Translations under genes and position numbers: made by a program
Part shown: positions 39,223 through 48,370 of the stretch, in pieces
Layout of the letters: the number at the start of each line of letters is the position of its first letter
How positions within the stretch are numbered: the first letter of the stretch is position 1
Notes under the pieces: model-generated
The model's input: only the letters and a program-made list of their open reading frames with translations
Database searches by the model: none
Told to the model about the DNA's origin: nothing
DNA from: Hansschlegelia quercus
GTDB lineage: Bacteria > Pseudomonadota > Alphaproteobacteria > Rhizobiales > Methylopilaceae
DNA length: 64,000 nucleotides
Direction: 5' to 3'
NCBI RefSeq assembly: GCF_004310425.1
Contig: NZ_SIUB01000004.1
Coordinates: 248,001 to 312,000 of the forward strand

Positions 39223-40872
39223 TCAACCTGCGGTTCGATCGAACGCAACGCGTCCGCGGGAGGCGACATAGTCGACTTGAAGCGTGCGGAGTTCGTCGAC
39301 CGCGACCGTGAACGGGTCCCGCTCCAGGGCGATGACGTCGGCGTATTTGCCGGGAGCGAGACTGCCCTTGACGTCGTCTTCGCCCAGAGCGGCCGCGGCG
39401 TCGATGGTGTGAACCCTGAGCGCTTGATCCAGCCTCAGCGCCTCGTGCACGTCAATGAACGATCCGGAAAAGGTCTGTCGCTTGAGGCAGCACCAGACGC
39501 TGAACAGCGGGTTGGTGGCCTCGGTCTCCGACCCGATCCAGACGTCGGACGAGCCGTTCAGCCGCCAGCCACGCGACATCAGCGACTTGAACGGGAAGCG
39601 CCCCTGTGCGCCGAACTCTCCCAGATAGTCGGGGAAGTATTCGCCAAACGTGTAGATGAAAACCGGCTGCGGAACAGGGATGATTCCGGCGCGCGCCCAC
39701 CAGTCCATCGTCCGCTCGCGTGGCATCAGATTGGCTGCATGCTCGACCCGGGTGCGCGTCTTGCCCGATGACGCGCCGCCGAGTTCGTCGATGACGCTGC
39801 ACAGCCATTCCTGCGCCCTGTCGCCGTTCGCATGCACGGAAAGCTGGAGGTCCGCCTCCTGGCTGAGTTCGAAGGCGCGCCGGAAGAAATACTTCGGGAA
39901 CGCGATTTCGCCGCAGCCACCTGTCAAATAAGGGCAGGTCGTCGCCGCGCTTTTTGCTGAGAAGCCGCCATCGGAGAACAGCTTGATCCCCTGGATGCGG
40001 AGAGCTGACTGCCGCGAGGACAGAGCGATGTGACTCCGCCAATCCGCCGCCTGCTCGAGCTTGAGCGTACCGGGCGCCCACAGATACACGCGATAGCTGA
40101 CCGGGAGCTCTCCGGCCTGCGCCATCGCGTCAAATGTCTCGACCCCGTCGACGGTCTCGGAGATCTCGCCGATCGTCGTGACGCCGAACCTCGTGAAGTA
40201 CTTCTCCAGCCCGATGCGGAAGGCGTCGCGAAGCTGGCTGCGGTCGACATGCGGAAATGGCAGTAGCGTGTCCATCTCCTTGACGACGCCGGTGGGATCG
40301 CCGTTCGCGTCCCGCTCGACGACGGGCAACCCGGTCACGCTGTAATCCGCGGGCTTGTAGTTCCGGTCGATGCCGGCGACTTCAAGCGCCTTAGTATTCA
40401 GGACCGTGATGTGCCCCCCGGCGCGCACTGCGACAGGACGGTCGCGGCTGACGCGATCGAGATCCGCTCGGCTGGGAAGTCGCCCGTCCCGGAGCTTGCG
40501 ATCGAAGAAAAGATTGCCCTGCCCAACGATCCAGCCCTCGCGATCCCGGCCGCCGTCCACCAACGCGTCGCAGACGTCTTCGATCGAGCCGCATCTCGGG
40601 GCGCGAACGTCCACGGTCTCGTAGTCGGTGCGGAAAACGACCTCGCTATGGGCGTGAACGTCGACAAAGCCCGGCATGATCGGGCGGTCACCGAGGTCGC
40701 GCACCTGGGTGTTGGGTCCCGTCAATCCTTCCGCTTCCGCACGGCGGATGACGCGCAGAATGCGCTCGCCGCGGATCGCCACGCCGTGCGCGCCCTCGTC
40801 GGCGCCGTGCTGCATGGTGATCGCGCGGCCGCCCAGGATGATGAGGTCTGCCGGCCCTGCCTCGTCCGACAT
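39223..40872 (-). CDS. YtcJ-like amidohydrolase (NfdA-type candidate)
   Basis: 549 aa. Metal-dependent amidohydrolase: N-terminal beta strands (DLIILGGRAITM), HxH in MPGFVDVHAHSE (His73, His75), the Lys/metal strand IQGIKLFSDGGFSAKSA, and the catalytic Asp region in LAPGKYADVIALERD. The length matches YtcJ proteins, a group that includes N-substituted formamide deformylase NfdA. It is coupled (TGATG) to the LLM gene upstream. I infer hydrolysis of an N-formyl or amide product of the oxygenase. Confidence 0.85.
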   Translation of the reverse strand: MSDEAGPADLIILGGRAITMQHGADEGAHGVAIRGERILRVIRRAEAEGLTGPNTQVRDLGDRPIMPGFVDVHAHSEVVFRTDYETVDVRAPRCGSIEDVCDALVDGGRDREGWIVGQGNLFFDRKLRDGRLPSRADLDRVSRDRPVAVRAGGHITVLNTKALEVAGIDRNYKPADYSVTGLPVVERDANGDPTGVVKEMDTLLPFPHVDRSQLRDAFRIGLEKYFTRFGVTTIGEISETVDGVETFDAMAQAGELPVSYRVYLWAPGTLKLEQAADWRSHIALSSRQSALRIQGIKLFSDGGFSAKSAATTCPYLTGGCGEIAFPKYFFRRAFELSQEADLQLSVHANGDRAQEWLCSVIDELGGASSGKTRTRVEHAANLMPRERTMDWWARAGIIPVPQPVFIYTFGEYFPDYLGEFGAQGRFPFKSLMSRGWRLNGSSDVWIGSETEATNPLFSVWCCLKRQTFSGSFIDVHEALRLDQALRVHTIDAAAALGEDDVKGSLAPGKYADVIALERDPFTVAVDELRTLQVDYVASRGRVAFDRTAG

Positions 40873-41945
40873 CAGGCAAACTCCGGTTCGGGAGCCAGCG
40901 CCGGGATGACCTCACGGCCGATCAGCTCGATGGAGCGCATGATGTCGTCATGCGGCATGCCGTCGATCCGCAGCAGCACCTCCTGGACGCCGCGCTGCGT
41001 CAGCTCCTTCAGGCGCTTCACGAAGTCGTCGGGCGAGCCCACCAGGACAGAAGGCGTCTCGGTCAGCAGATAATCCATGTCGCCGCGTCGCTCGAGCAGG
41101 CGCACGATTTTCTGGTCGAGATATTCGTAGGAGGCGTTCTTTGCGAGCGGGCCGTATAGATCGAGGATGAAGTCGAAATAGCCAAGCGTGACGTCGCGCG
41201 CCTTGCTGGCCGCTTCCGCGCGTGTCTCCGCACAGAACGAACTTGCGACGTAAAGCCCGGCCATTTCGGTCCGCGCGGGGAACGTCGATCTGCCCGCGGA
41301 CAGCCCTTCGGCATAAGCGTCGATGCAATCTTGCAGGTAGTCGAAGCCGAAGTAGTTCTCGAATGTGAGCGCGCCGATGCCGATCTCGCCCGCGTTCTTG
41401 TGCGACTGCACGCTGGATGCGGCGACGAAAACAGGGGGGTGCGGCCGTTGGAGCGGCTGCGGAACGATCTGCCGTCGGGGGATCTTCCAGAACGGTCCGT
41501 CGTGCTCGACATACTCGCCGCTAAACAGCTTCACGAGGACGGCCATCGAGTCCTCCCATTGCGCGCGGGTTTGCGAGGGGTCGACGCCGAAGGCCGCTAG
41601 CGTCGTCAAATTGTTCGAGCGGGCCGTGCCGAGTTCCGCACGACCGCCGGAAATGGCGTCAAGCGTGAACAGCCGCTCGGCCACCAGAATCGGGTGGTTC
41701 CACGCCAGTAGCACCGAGCACATGATGCGCAGCTTGATCGACTTCGTGTGCCGGGCCACTGCTGCGTAAAGCACCTCGGGCGCCGCGACGGTGAAGCGCG
41801 GCGGGCTGAAGTGCTGCTCTGACGTGCCCCAGCACGAGAAACCGAGCTGGTCCGCGAGCGCGACTTCTTCGATCATCTCCTCATAGCGCTGGGCGTAACT
41901 GACGCCCGGCATGACCTCGCCTTCCTGAAGCAGCCCGATCTTCAT
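40872..41945 (-). CDS. LLM-class flavin-dependent monooxygenase 1
   Basis: 357 aa. Bacterial luciferase-like TIM barrel: MKIGLLQEGEVMPG, GTSEQHFSPPRFT, LRIMCSVLLAWNHPILVAER, ISGGRAELGTARSNN, and FAASSV-like VFVAASSVQSHK. Most residues agree with the paralogue at 48644. Such enzymes use reduced flavin from a separate reductase, here two genes downstream. LLM enzymes open pyridine or N-methylpyridinium rings in the Pyr and Tgn pathways; this assignment is inference. Divergent from the CobW operon. Confidence 0.88.
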   Translation of the reverse strand: MKIGLLQEGEVMPGVSYAQRYEEMIEEVALADQLGFSCWGTSEQHFSPPRFTVAAPEVLYAAVARHTKSIKLRIMCSVLLAWNHPILVAERLFTLDAISGGRAELGTARSNNLTTLAAFGVDPSQTRAQWEDSMAVLVKLFSGEYVEHDGPFWKIPRRQIVPQPLQRPHPPVFVAASSVQSHKNAGEIGIGALTFENYFGFDYLQDCIDAYAEGLSAGRSTFPARTEMAGLYVASSFCAETRAEAASKARDVTLGYFDFILDLYGPLAKNASYEYLDQKIVRLLERRGDMDYLLTETPSVLVGSPDDFVKRLKELTQRGVQEVLLRIDGMPHDDIMRSIELIGREVIPALAPEPEFA

Positions 41946-42014
41946 GAAACCAACCCTATCCGGAACGCGCTTCTACCGCGACCTCGCATACCGTATCCAG
42001 CCGAAAAATCCGTT

Positions 42015-42063
42015 GTCAATGCCGAAATCCGCGTTATCGTGGCTACATAACTTCCGTAATCCG
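42015..42063. promoter_or_regulatory. Shared sequence blocks between LLM-1 and CobW operons
   Basis: GTCAATGCCGAAATCCGCG (42015-42033) and CCGTAATCCG (42054-42063) lie in the 135-bp divergent control region. GTCAATGC and the (reverse-complement) CGGATTAC motif recur at 37262-37310 and 48371-48416. Confidence 0.45.
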
Positions 42064-42080
42064 AGATTGGGAGCGCCGCT

Positions 42081-43094
42081 GTGGGGAGAGAGAAGGCGGT
42101 TCCGGTGACTGTGCTCACCGGCTTCCTCGGAGCCGGAAAGACCACCATTCTCAATGCCGTGCTCAGCGCTCCCCGCGGCCAGAAGCGCTATGGCGTCATC
42201 GTCAACGAGTTCGGGGCGATCGGCGTCGACGGAAGCCTTGTGATCGGCGCCGACGAGGACGTGATCGAACTCGCCAATGGCTGCCTGTGCTGCAGCGTTC
42301 GCGGCGACCTGATCGGCGCGCTGGAGACGCTGCTGGAGCGCGGAGGCGAACTCGACGCGATCCTGGTCGAGACGACGGGTCTTGCCGACCCTGGCCCGAT
42401 TGCCGCAACTTTTCTGCTGGACGATGATCTGAGTGATCGGGTTCGACTGGACGGCGTCGTGACGGTCTTGGACGCGGTCCATGTCGAGCGGCAGCTTGCC
42501 GAGGAGGACGTGGCGGCGAGCCAGATAGCCTTTGCGGACCTGCTGGTGCTGGCGAAGAGCGACATCGTCAACCCTGCACAGCGGCTGGCTGCCGAAGAAG
42601 CCGCGCGCGCGCTCAACAGTGCGGCTCCGCTTTTGCGCAGCGAGCTTGGCGATCTCGATATCGAGGCGCTGTTCGGGTTGCGCGCTTACGACCTCAACAC
42701 ATCGAGGCTTGGTTTCTCGGCGGTCCCGGCAGTCGACGGCGCAAGATCCAGCCACGCGATGTCCTGCGTCTCTCTGACGCTAGACCGCTCGCTGGATCCC
42801 GCTCGCTTCATGGATTGGATGCAGGATCTCGTTCGCGCACGCGGTCGCAGCATCCTTCGTTCCAAGGGCGTCGTGTCACTGCAGGGCGAAGATCGCCGCC
42901 TTGTGTTTCAAGGCGTGCAGACAATGCTGGATGGCGACGTTCGAGAGCGCTGGGCGCCGGACGAGGATCGTCGAAGCCGGCTCGTCTTCATCGGTCGAGA
43001 CATGGACAAAGCCGAACTTCAAGCGGGGCTGGAGGCCTGTATCGCTCATCCATCGACCGCGCCGCAGCGTTGCAGGCCGGTGGCCGCTTCGTGA
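42081..43094 (+). CDS. CobW-type GTP-binding metallochaperone
   Basis: 337 aa, GTG start. G3E GTPase: Walker A GFLGAGKTTILNAV (14-27), metal-binding CLCC in NGCLCCSVRGDL (Cys68, 70, 71), ETTGLADPGPI, and LVLAKSDIV (G4), with a C-terminal CobW_C domain. Such proteins insert metals into client enzymes. The metal-dependent amidohydrolase encoded next door is a natural client candidate. First gene of a plus-strand operon running to livM. Confidence 0.88.
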   Translation: MGREKAVPVTVLTGFLGAGKTTILNAVLSAPRGQKRYGVIVNEFGAIGVDGSLVIGADEDVIELANGCLCCSVRGDLIGALETLLERGGELDAILVETTGLADPGPIAATFLLDDDLSDRVRLDGVVTVLDAVHVERQLAEEDVAASQIAFADLLVLAKSDIVNPAQRLAAEEAARALNSAAPLLRSELGDLDIEALFGLRAYDLNTSRLGFSAVPAVDGARSSHAMSCVSLTLDRSLDPARFMDWMQDLVRARGRSILRSKGVVSLQGEDRRLVFQGVQTMLDGDVRERWAPDEDRRSRLVFIGRDMDKAELQAGLEACIAHPSTAPQRCRPVAAS

Positions 43095-44023
43095 GGGCTG
43101 ATGGACGTCTCGCCGGGGTTCTCAGCCCGACTGCGGCGGTCGCCGTCGCATCCATTTACTGGGGAACGTCGTGGTGGCCGATGCGCATCCTCAAGGAGCG
43201 CGGGCTCGACTCGGAATGGGCGATCTTCCTCATGCTGGGAATCGTCTCGCTCGCCCTTAGTCCCGCAGCATGGGCGGCGCGCAAGGCCTGGACTCGCCAC
43301 TGGCGCAGCTTCCTGGTGGCCGGGATCATGGGCGGCGCATCGCTTGCCTGCTACTATCTCAGCGTCAATCTGACGACCGTCGCGCGGGCGACGCTGCTGT
43401 TCTACCTGTCGCCGGTCTGGACGACGCTGATCGAGTTCGTCGCGCTGCGGCGACCGATCAAGCCGGGTCGAATGCTCGAGATCGCTTTGGGTTTCGGCGG
43501 ACTGCTCGTCACGCTGGCTCCGGGGGGAAACGCGTTCGCCGGCGCCAATATCGGCGATGGGCTTGCATTGCTCGCAGGCGTGACCTTCGCGGTGGCCACC
43601 TTCTTGATGTACCGCTCGCCGGAGGCGGGCGGCGCGGCCTTTACCTGGGCCTGCGCCCTTGGGGCGGCGATGGTAACGAGCGTCGCGGGCATGATCTTCA
43701 ATCCCGACGGACTCGCGCGCGCAGCCGCGGCCTCAGGAGGCGCCGTTGCGCTGCTGGGTCCCGCCGCGCTGTTCGCGATCCTCATCTTCTTGCCGATGAA
43801 CCTGCTGACCTACTGGGGCGCAAGCCGGCTGTCGCCCACACGGGTGTCGGTGATCCTGATGTGTGACGTCATCGTCGGAATCATGTCCTCCGCGCTCCTC
43901 ACCGACGACCACATCGGACCGCATGAACTCGTCGGGTGCGGCCTGATCCTGGGCGCAATTCTGGTCGAGCCGATCAGGCTGCGCCTCCGGAGCGCTCATC
44001 CCCAGGCGGATGCGGCGAACTGA
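43091..44023 (+). CDS. EamA/DMT-family transporter
   Basis: 310 aa, about ten membrane helices in two EamA halves (SIYWGTSWWPMRILKERG, GAFVGGV-like TLLFYLSPVWTTLIEFVALRR, and LSPTRVSVILMCDVIVGIMS). The GTG start at 43091 overlaps the CobW stop (GTGA). DMT proteins export metabolites or amino acids; the substrate is unknown. The coupling to CobW and the downstream oxidation genes suggests export of a pathway product or toxic intermediate. Confidence 0.82.
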   Translation: MRADGRLAGVLSPTAAVAVASIYWGTSWWPMRILKERGLDSEWAIFLMLGIVSLALSPAAWAARKAWTRHWRSFLVAGIMGGASLACYYLSVNLTTVARATLLFYLSPVWTTLIEFVALRRPIKPGRMLEIALGFGGLLVTLAPGGNAFAGANIGDGLALLAGVTFAVATFLMYRSPEAGGAAFTWACALGAAMVTSVAGMIFNPDGLARAAAASGGAVALLGPAALFAILIFLPMNLLTYWGASRLSPTRVSVILMCDVIVGIMSSALLTDDHIGPHELVGCGLILGAILVEPIRLRLRSAHPQADAAN

Positions 44024-44057
44024 CCAACCTGCAACAACACGAAACGGGAGAAGACGC

Positions 44058-44393
44058 ATGCTGGACTGGAACGGCTATCGCGAACAACTTGGCGGCGCGA
44101 TGGGCGAGATCGCGCAGCTCAATCCGGACCTCATGAAGGGTCATGACATCCTTGCGGCGTCTGCGACGGCCGCGAGGGCGCTCGACGCCAAGACGCGGGA
44201 GCTCATTGCGATCGCGGTCGCCGTCACGACGCGCTGCGACGGCTGCATCGCGTTTCATGTCAAAGGCGCCAAGGACGCGGGCGCGTCCAAGGAGGAGATC
44301 GCGGAGGCGCTGACCGTCGCGGTCGCGCTGAACGCCGGCGCAGCGCTGGTCTATTCCGCGCGGGCGCTCGACGCGCTCAAGTCGTCGGAATGA
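44058..44393 (+). CDS. Carboxymuconolactone decarboxylase/AhpD-like protein
   Basis: 111 aa. The CMD fold is clear: TRELIAIAVAVTTRCDGCIAFH with the CxxC pair (about Cys58 and Cys61), KGAKDAGASKEEIAEALTVAV. Many members of this size are AhpD-like thiol-disulfide or peroxide-defence proteins rather than true lactone decarboxylases. ATG at 44058 follows CGGGAGAAG. Its stop overlaps the livG-like start (ATGA). Confidence 0.85.
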   Translation: MLDWNGYREQLGGAMGEIAQLNPDLMKGHDILAASATAARALDAKTRELIAIAVAVTTRCDGCIAFHVKGAKDAGASKEEIAEALTVAVALNAGAALVYSARALDALKSSE

Positions 44394-45220
44394 TCTCGGA
44401 GAGCGCAAAAAAGACGAGCCGGGCGGCGCATGCGCCGTCCGGTCGGTCATCGGATCTGCAGGGCTTGGGCGAGCCAGTCCTTGTCGCCCGGGGCTTGAGC
44501 AAGGAGTTCCGTGGCTTCCAGGCAGTGAGCGGGGTCGACCTCTCGGTTGCTCGCGGCTCGATACACGCGCTGATCGGCCCGAACGGCGCCGGCAAGACGA
44601 CCTGCTTCAACTTGCTGACGAAGTTCCTCGCGCCGAGCTCTGGCGAGATCATCTACAAGGGCCGCGACATCACGCGGACAAAGCCGGCCGACGTGGCGCG
44701 GCTTGGCCTGGTGCGGTCTTTCCAGATCTCCGCAGTGTTCGGGCGGCTCACCGTTCTGGAGAATGTCCGGATCGCGCTGCAGCGGCGCAAGCGTGGCGAC
44801 TCGTTCGACTTCTGGCGCTCGGAACGTGTTCTGCACGCGCTCGACGGCGAGGCTCTTGCTCTCTTAGAGGAGGTTGGCCTCGCGGCTTACTCCGCCGCGC
44901 CAGCGCTCAGCCTGTCCTATGGTCGCAAGCGCGCTCTCGAGATCGCAACCACGCTCGCCCTCGACCCGGACATGCTGCTGCTCGACGAGCCGATGGCTGG
45001 CATGGGCCGAGAGGACGTAGAGCAGACAGCTTCTCTTATCCGCCATGTCTCCGTCGGCCGCACCATCCTGATGGTCGAGCACAATCTTTCGGTGGTCGCA
45101 GAGCTGTCGGACCGGATCACTGTTCTGGCTCGTGGCCGGATTTTGGCGGAGGGCGATTACGCCACCATCTCCAAAGACCCGCGCGTCGTCGAGGCATATC
45201 TGGGAGCGCGACATGACTGA
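44390..45220 (+). CDS. livG: Liv-type ABC ATPase LivG
   Basis: 276 aa. Walker A GPNGAGKTTCFNLLT, KPADVARLGLVRSFQ, signature LSYGRKRALEIATTLA, Walker B DMLLLDEPMAGM, and VEHNL as the His switch. The fourth-helix spacing and LVEP..-like C-terminus place it with LivG/UrtD ATPases. An N-terminal stretch (about residues 1-25) is longer than usual; the first ATG overlaps the preceding stop. Powers the importer with LivF, LivH and LivM. Confidence 0.9.
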   Translation: MISESAKKTSRAAHAPSGRSSDLQGLGEPVLVARGLSKEFRGFQAVSGVDLSVARGSIHALIGPNGAGKTTCFNLLTKFLAPSSGEIIYKGRDITRTKPADVARLGLVRSFQISAVFGRLTVLENVRIALQRRKRGDSFDFWRSERVLHALDGEALALLEEVGLAAYSAAPALSLSYGRKRALEIATTLALDPDMLLLDEPMAGMGREDVEQTASLIRHVSVGRTILMVEHNLSVVAELSDRITVLARGRILAEGDYATISKDPRVVEAYLGARHD

Positions 45221-45935
45221 CGCTCCCGCGGCCTCTCCGCAACCGCTGCTCTCTGTGCAGGCTCTGGAGGGCTGGTATGGCGAGAGCCACGTGCTGCACG
45301 GCATGACATTCGACGTCGCAAGCGGCGAGGTCGTTTCACTTCTCGGGCGCAACGGCGCCGGCAAGACCACCACCTTAAGGGCCATCATTGGCGTGCTCGG
45401 CAAGCGCCGCGGCTCCGTCACCTGCGCCGGGGTCGAGACCATCGGCATGCCTGCGCGTTCGATCGCGCGCCTCGGCGTGGGCTATGTTCCGGAAGAGCGT
45501 GGGATCTTCGCCGGTCTGTCGGTCCAGGAGAATCTAACCTTGCCTCCCAAGCTCCGTCCCGGCGGAATGGATCTGGAGCAGATCTACCGCCTCTTTCCAA
45601 ACCTCAAGGAGCGGGCGCGCAGCCCAGGCACAAAGCTTTCCGGAGGTGAGCAGCAGATGCTGGCCATCGCCCGCATCCTTCGGACCGGCTCCAAGCTCAT
45701 CCTGCTCGACGAGCCGACGGAGGGTCTTGCGCCGGTCATCGTCGAACGCATTGCCGAGGTCATTCAACGCCTGAAGGCGGACGGCTACACCATCATTCTG
45801 GTGGAGCAGAACCTGCGTTTCGCCCAGTCGATCGCCGGGCGCTTTGTCGTCGTCGAACAGGGCCGCGTGGTCGATGCAATTTCGAACGAAAGCGGCTGTC
45901 GGCTCCACCAGCTCCACGCCTATCTGGGCGTCTGA
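45213..45935 (+). CDS. livF: Liv-type ABC ATPase LivF
   Basis: 240 aa. Walker A GRNGAGKTTTLRAI, VPEERGIFAGLSVQENL, signature LSGGEQQMLAIARIL, Walker B LILLDEPTEGLAP, and VEQN as the switch. The ATG at 45213 overlaps livG by 8 bp; an upstream frame was rejected because it gives no homologous extension. Second ATPase of a heterodimeric importer. Confidence 0.9.
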   Translation: MTDAPAASPQPLLSVQALEGWYGESHVLHGMTFDVASGEVVSLLGRNGAGKTTTLRAIIGVLGKRRGSVTCAGVETIGMPARSIARLGVGYVPEERGIFAGLSVQENLTLPPKLRPGGMDLEQIYRLFPNLKERARSPGTKLSGGEQQMLAIARILRTGSKLILLDEPTEGLAPVIVERIAEVIQRLKADGYTIILVEQNLRFAQSIAGRFVVVEQGRVVDAISNESGCRLHQLHAYLGV

Positions 45936-45954
45936 CAATGGCCACGATCCAACG

Positions 45955-46842
45955 ATGAGCACGATCTTCGGCATTCCTTCGAATGCGCTTTTCAGCCAGC
46001 TGCTGGTCGGACTGATCAACGGCTCTTTTTACGCGATGTTGTCGCTCGGACTTTCGATCATCTTCGGCCTGCTGAACGTGATCAACTTCGCCCATGGCGC
46101 GATGTACATGGCGGGCGCGTTCGTCGCATGGATCCTGCTGAACGAGGCCGGCATCGGCTATTGGTGGTCGCTGTTGCTCGCGCCGCTTGTCGTGGGCCTG
46201 TTCGGGGCAGCCTTCGAGCGCCTGCTGCTGGCGCGCCTCTACAAGATCGATCACCTTTACAGCTTGTTGCTGACCTTCGGGCTCGCGCTGATCATCCAGG
46301 GATCCTTTCGCCAGGTCTATGGCTCCTCAGGCCTGCCTTACGCGATCCCGGCGGCGCTTTCCGGCGGGCAGAAGCTACCCTTTATGTTCCTGCCGAACTA
46401 TCGAGCATGGGTCGTCGTCGCGTCTCTTTCAGTCTGTGTCGCGACATGGCTGCTGATCGAGAAGACCAAACTTGGGGCCTATCTTCGCGCTGCGACTGAA
46501 AACCCGGCCTTGGTCGAGGCCTTCGGCGTCAACGTGTCTCTTCTGCGAACGATGACGTATGCCTTCGGGGTCGGGCTGGCCGGGCTGGCAGGCGTTCTTG
46601 CGGCGCCGATCTATTCAGTCAGTCCGAGCATGGGCGCGGACACAGTCATTGTCGTGTTCGCCATCGTGGTCATCGGCGGTATGGGATCGATCCTGGGCTC
46701 GATCGTCACCGGCTTCGGGCTCGGGCTGATCGAGGGCATGACCAAGGTCTTCTATCCGCAAGCTGCCTCTACCGCGGTCTTCGTCATCATGGCGCTGGTG
46801 CTGATCATGAAGCCCGCGGGCCTTTTCGGGCGCGCATCGTGA
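45955..46842 (+). CDS. livH: Liv-type ABC permease LivH
   Basis: 295 aa, about eight membrane spans. Typical LivH traits: FSQLLVGLINGSFYAMLSLGLSIIFGLLNVINFAHGA and VIGGMGSILGSIVTG near the C-terminus. ATG at 45955, 19 bp after livF. The frame upstream is open but carries no family sequence. Confidence 0.9.
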   Translation: MSTIFGIPSNALFSQLLVGLINGSFYAMLSLGLSIIFGLLNVINFAHGAMYMAGAFVAWILLNEAGIGYWWSLLLAPLVVGLFGAAFERLLLARLYKIDHLYSLLLTFGLALIIQGSFRQVYGSSGLPYAIPAALSGGQKLPFMFLPNYRAWVVVASLSVCVATWLLIEKTKLGAYLRAATENPALVEAFGVNVSLLRTMTYAFGVGLAGLAGVLAAPIYSVSPSMGADTVIVVFAIVVIGGMGSILGSIVTGFGLGLIEGMTKVFYPQAASTAVFVIMALVLIMKPAGLFGRAS

Positions 46843-47825
46843 GCGACGTCGTTCAATCGCCTGCGTCTCCTTCGAGCCTGCCCGACAGCAGGGCCAAAAC
46901 GCCAAAGGCGATACGGCTTTATCTGGGCGTTCTGCTCGGCATAGCGGCGGCTCTCGTCGCCCTCCCGTTCGCGGTCTACCCGATCTTTCTCATGAAGGTG
47001 CTGTGCTTCGCGCTGTTCGCTCTCGCCTTCAACCTGCTTCTTGGCTTCGGCGGGCTGCTGTCATTTGGCCATGCCGCTTTCTTCGGCGGCGCGGCTTACG
47101 TCTCGGCGCACGCAGCCAAGGTGTGGGGTCTGAACCCGGAGGCAGCTATCGCCTGTGGGGCGCTGGCTTCCATGGGCCTGGGCGTCATCATCGGCTGGCT
47201 TGCGATACGTCGACAAGGCATCTACTTCGCGATGATCACCCTGGCGCTCGCGCAGCTGGTCTATTTCGCCTGCCTGCAGGCGAAATTTACAGGCGGTGAG
47301 GACGGCGTCCAAGGCGTCCCCCGGGGCCATTTGTTCGGCTTGTTCAACCTTGCCGACGACCGCGTTCTCTACGCGATGGTGGCCGCCATCTTCATGGCTG
47401 GCCTTCTGGCGATCCTGCGGGTGATCCACTCGCCCTTCGGACAGGCTCTCAAAGCGATCCGCGAGAACGAGGCGCGCGCCACGTCGCTCGGCTTCCGGGT
47501 CGAGCGCTACAAGCTCGCTGTTTTCATCTTGTCCGCCACTCTGGCCGGGACCGCAGGCGCCACCAAGGCCGTTGTGTTCCAGCTCGCATCGCTGACCGAC
47601 GTTCACTGGGCAACATCGGGAGCTGTGATCTTGATGACCCTCGTTGGGGGCATGGGAACATTGTTCGGACCCATCGTCGGGGCCTTCGTTGTCGTCGGCA
47701 TGGAAAGCTATCTGGCGCCCTTTGGCGCATGGCTCACGATTGTTGAAGGTTTGATTTTCGTAACCTGCGTAATCCTGTTTCCGAACGGATTTGTCGGAGC
47801 TCTCGCCAAGAAGACGGCGCGATAG
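46839..47825 (+). CDS. livM: Liv-type ABC permease LivM
   Basis: 328 aa with about nine membrane spans. LivM traits: ALFALAFNLLLGFGGLLSFGHAAFFG, IRRQGIYFAMITLALAQLVYF, and ALKAIRENEARATSLGF with the ATPase contact. GTG start at 46839 overlaps the livH stop (GTGA). Last gene of the CobW-EamA-CMD-Liv operon; it has no binding protein nearby. Confidence 0.9.
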   Translation: MSDVVQSPASPSSLPDSRAKTPKAIRLYLGVLLGIAAALVALPFAVYPIFLMKVLCFALFALAFNLLLGFGGLLSFGHAAFFGGAAYVSAHAAKVWGLNPEAAIACGALASMGLGVIIGWLAIRRQGIYFAMITLALAQLVYFACLQAKFTGGEDGVQGVPRGHLFGLFNLADDRVLYAMVAAIFMAGLLAILRVIHSPFGQALKAIRENEARATSLGFRVERYKLAVFILSATLAGTAGATKAVVFQLASLTDVHWATSGAVILMTLVGGMGTLFGPIVGAFVVVGMESYLAPFGAWLTIVEGLIFVTCVILFPNGFVGALAKKTAR

Positions 47826-48095
47826 GATCGCGGAGCCGGTTGTCCGGATCGTGATCTCGTTGGGCCGAAAGCGGGATCGTCATCCAAAAATGCAAGCGAA
47901 CTGACGCGGACCGCGCTGCTGCGGGTCGTAGACGGCATAGCTCCCTTGGGGCTTTGCCGCCGAAGGCGAAGCCCAACCGATAAAACGTCGAAAAGGGCGC
48001 GGTCACTGAGCGGCCCCAGATCTTGCCAGGCTCCGATCGACCGATGGGATCGCGTCCAAGCTCTGCCTCGGCCGCCGCTGAACGCGACGACAGCG

Positions 48096-48329
48096 TCATA
48101 CGTCTTCAGGTCGGTTGGATGTCGCCTCGAACAGCACGGTGACGCGGCTCCAGACAGTCTCTCCGAGAGACCCAAGTGGCTCGAGATCGATGACTATGCC
48201 ATGGCCGTCGCGCTGGAGCTCTGTGATCAGCGCCCTGTCAGCAGCATCGCGGCGTGAGGGCGGCGTCGTTTGGGTGAAGAGATCCGGCACTCCAAACAGG
48301 TTATTTCCGCGGATTTCGGGCGCCACCAC
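48096..48329 (-). pseudogene. Remnant of an Lrp/AsnC regulator
   Basis: On the minus strand, a frame of about 77 codons contains RDAADRALITELQRDGHG and then ETVWSRVTVLFE. This aligns with the DxxDRxIxxLQxDG and TVRSRV HTH of the two tandem Lrp proteins, but the second helix is disrupted (IDLEPLGSLG) and the frame ends at once with no ligand domain. It sits divergent to the LLM-2 gene, as a dedicated regulator would. The rest of the 818-bp gap after livM has no supported gene. Confidence 0.45.
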
Positions 48330-48370
48330 TCCTAAATCCACAATTTTCGACCTAATGCGGGCTGTAAAAA

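Noticed and set aside
48307-48319. CCGCGGATTTCGG as a third shared control block with 42025-42033
   Set aside because: It falls within the likely coding start of the Lrp remnant, so the match to CCGAAATCCGCG may be chance; only the other two blocks were kept.
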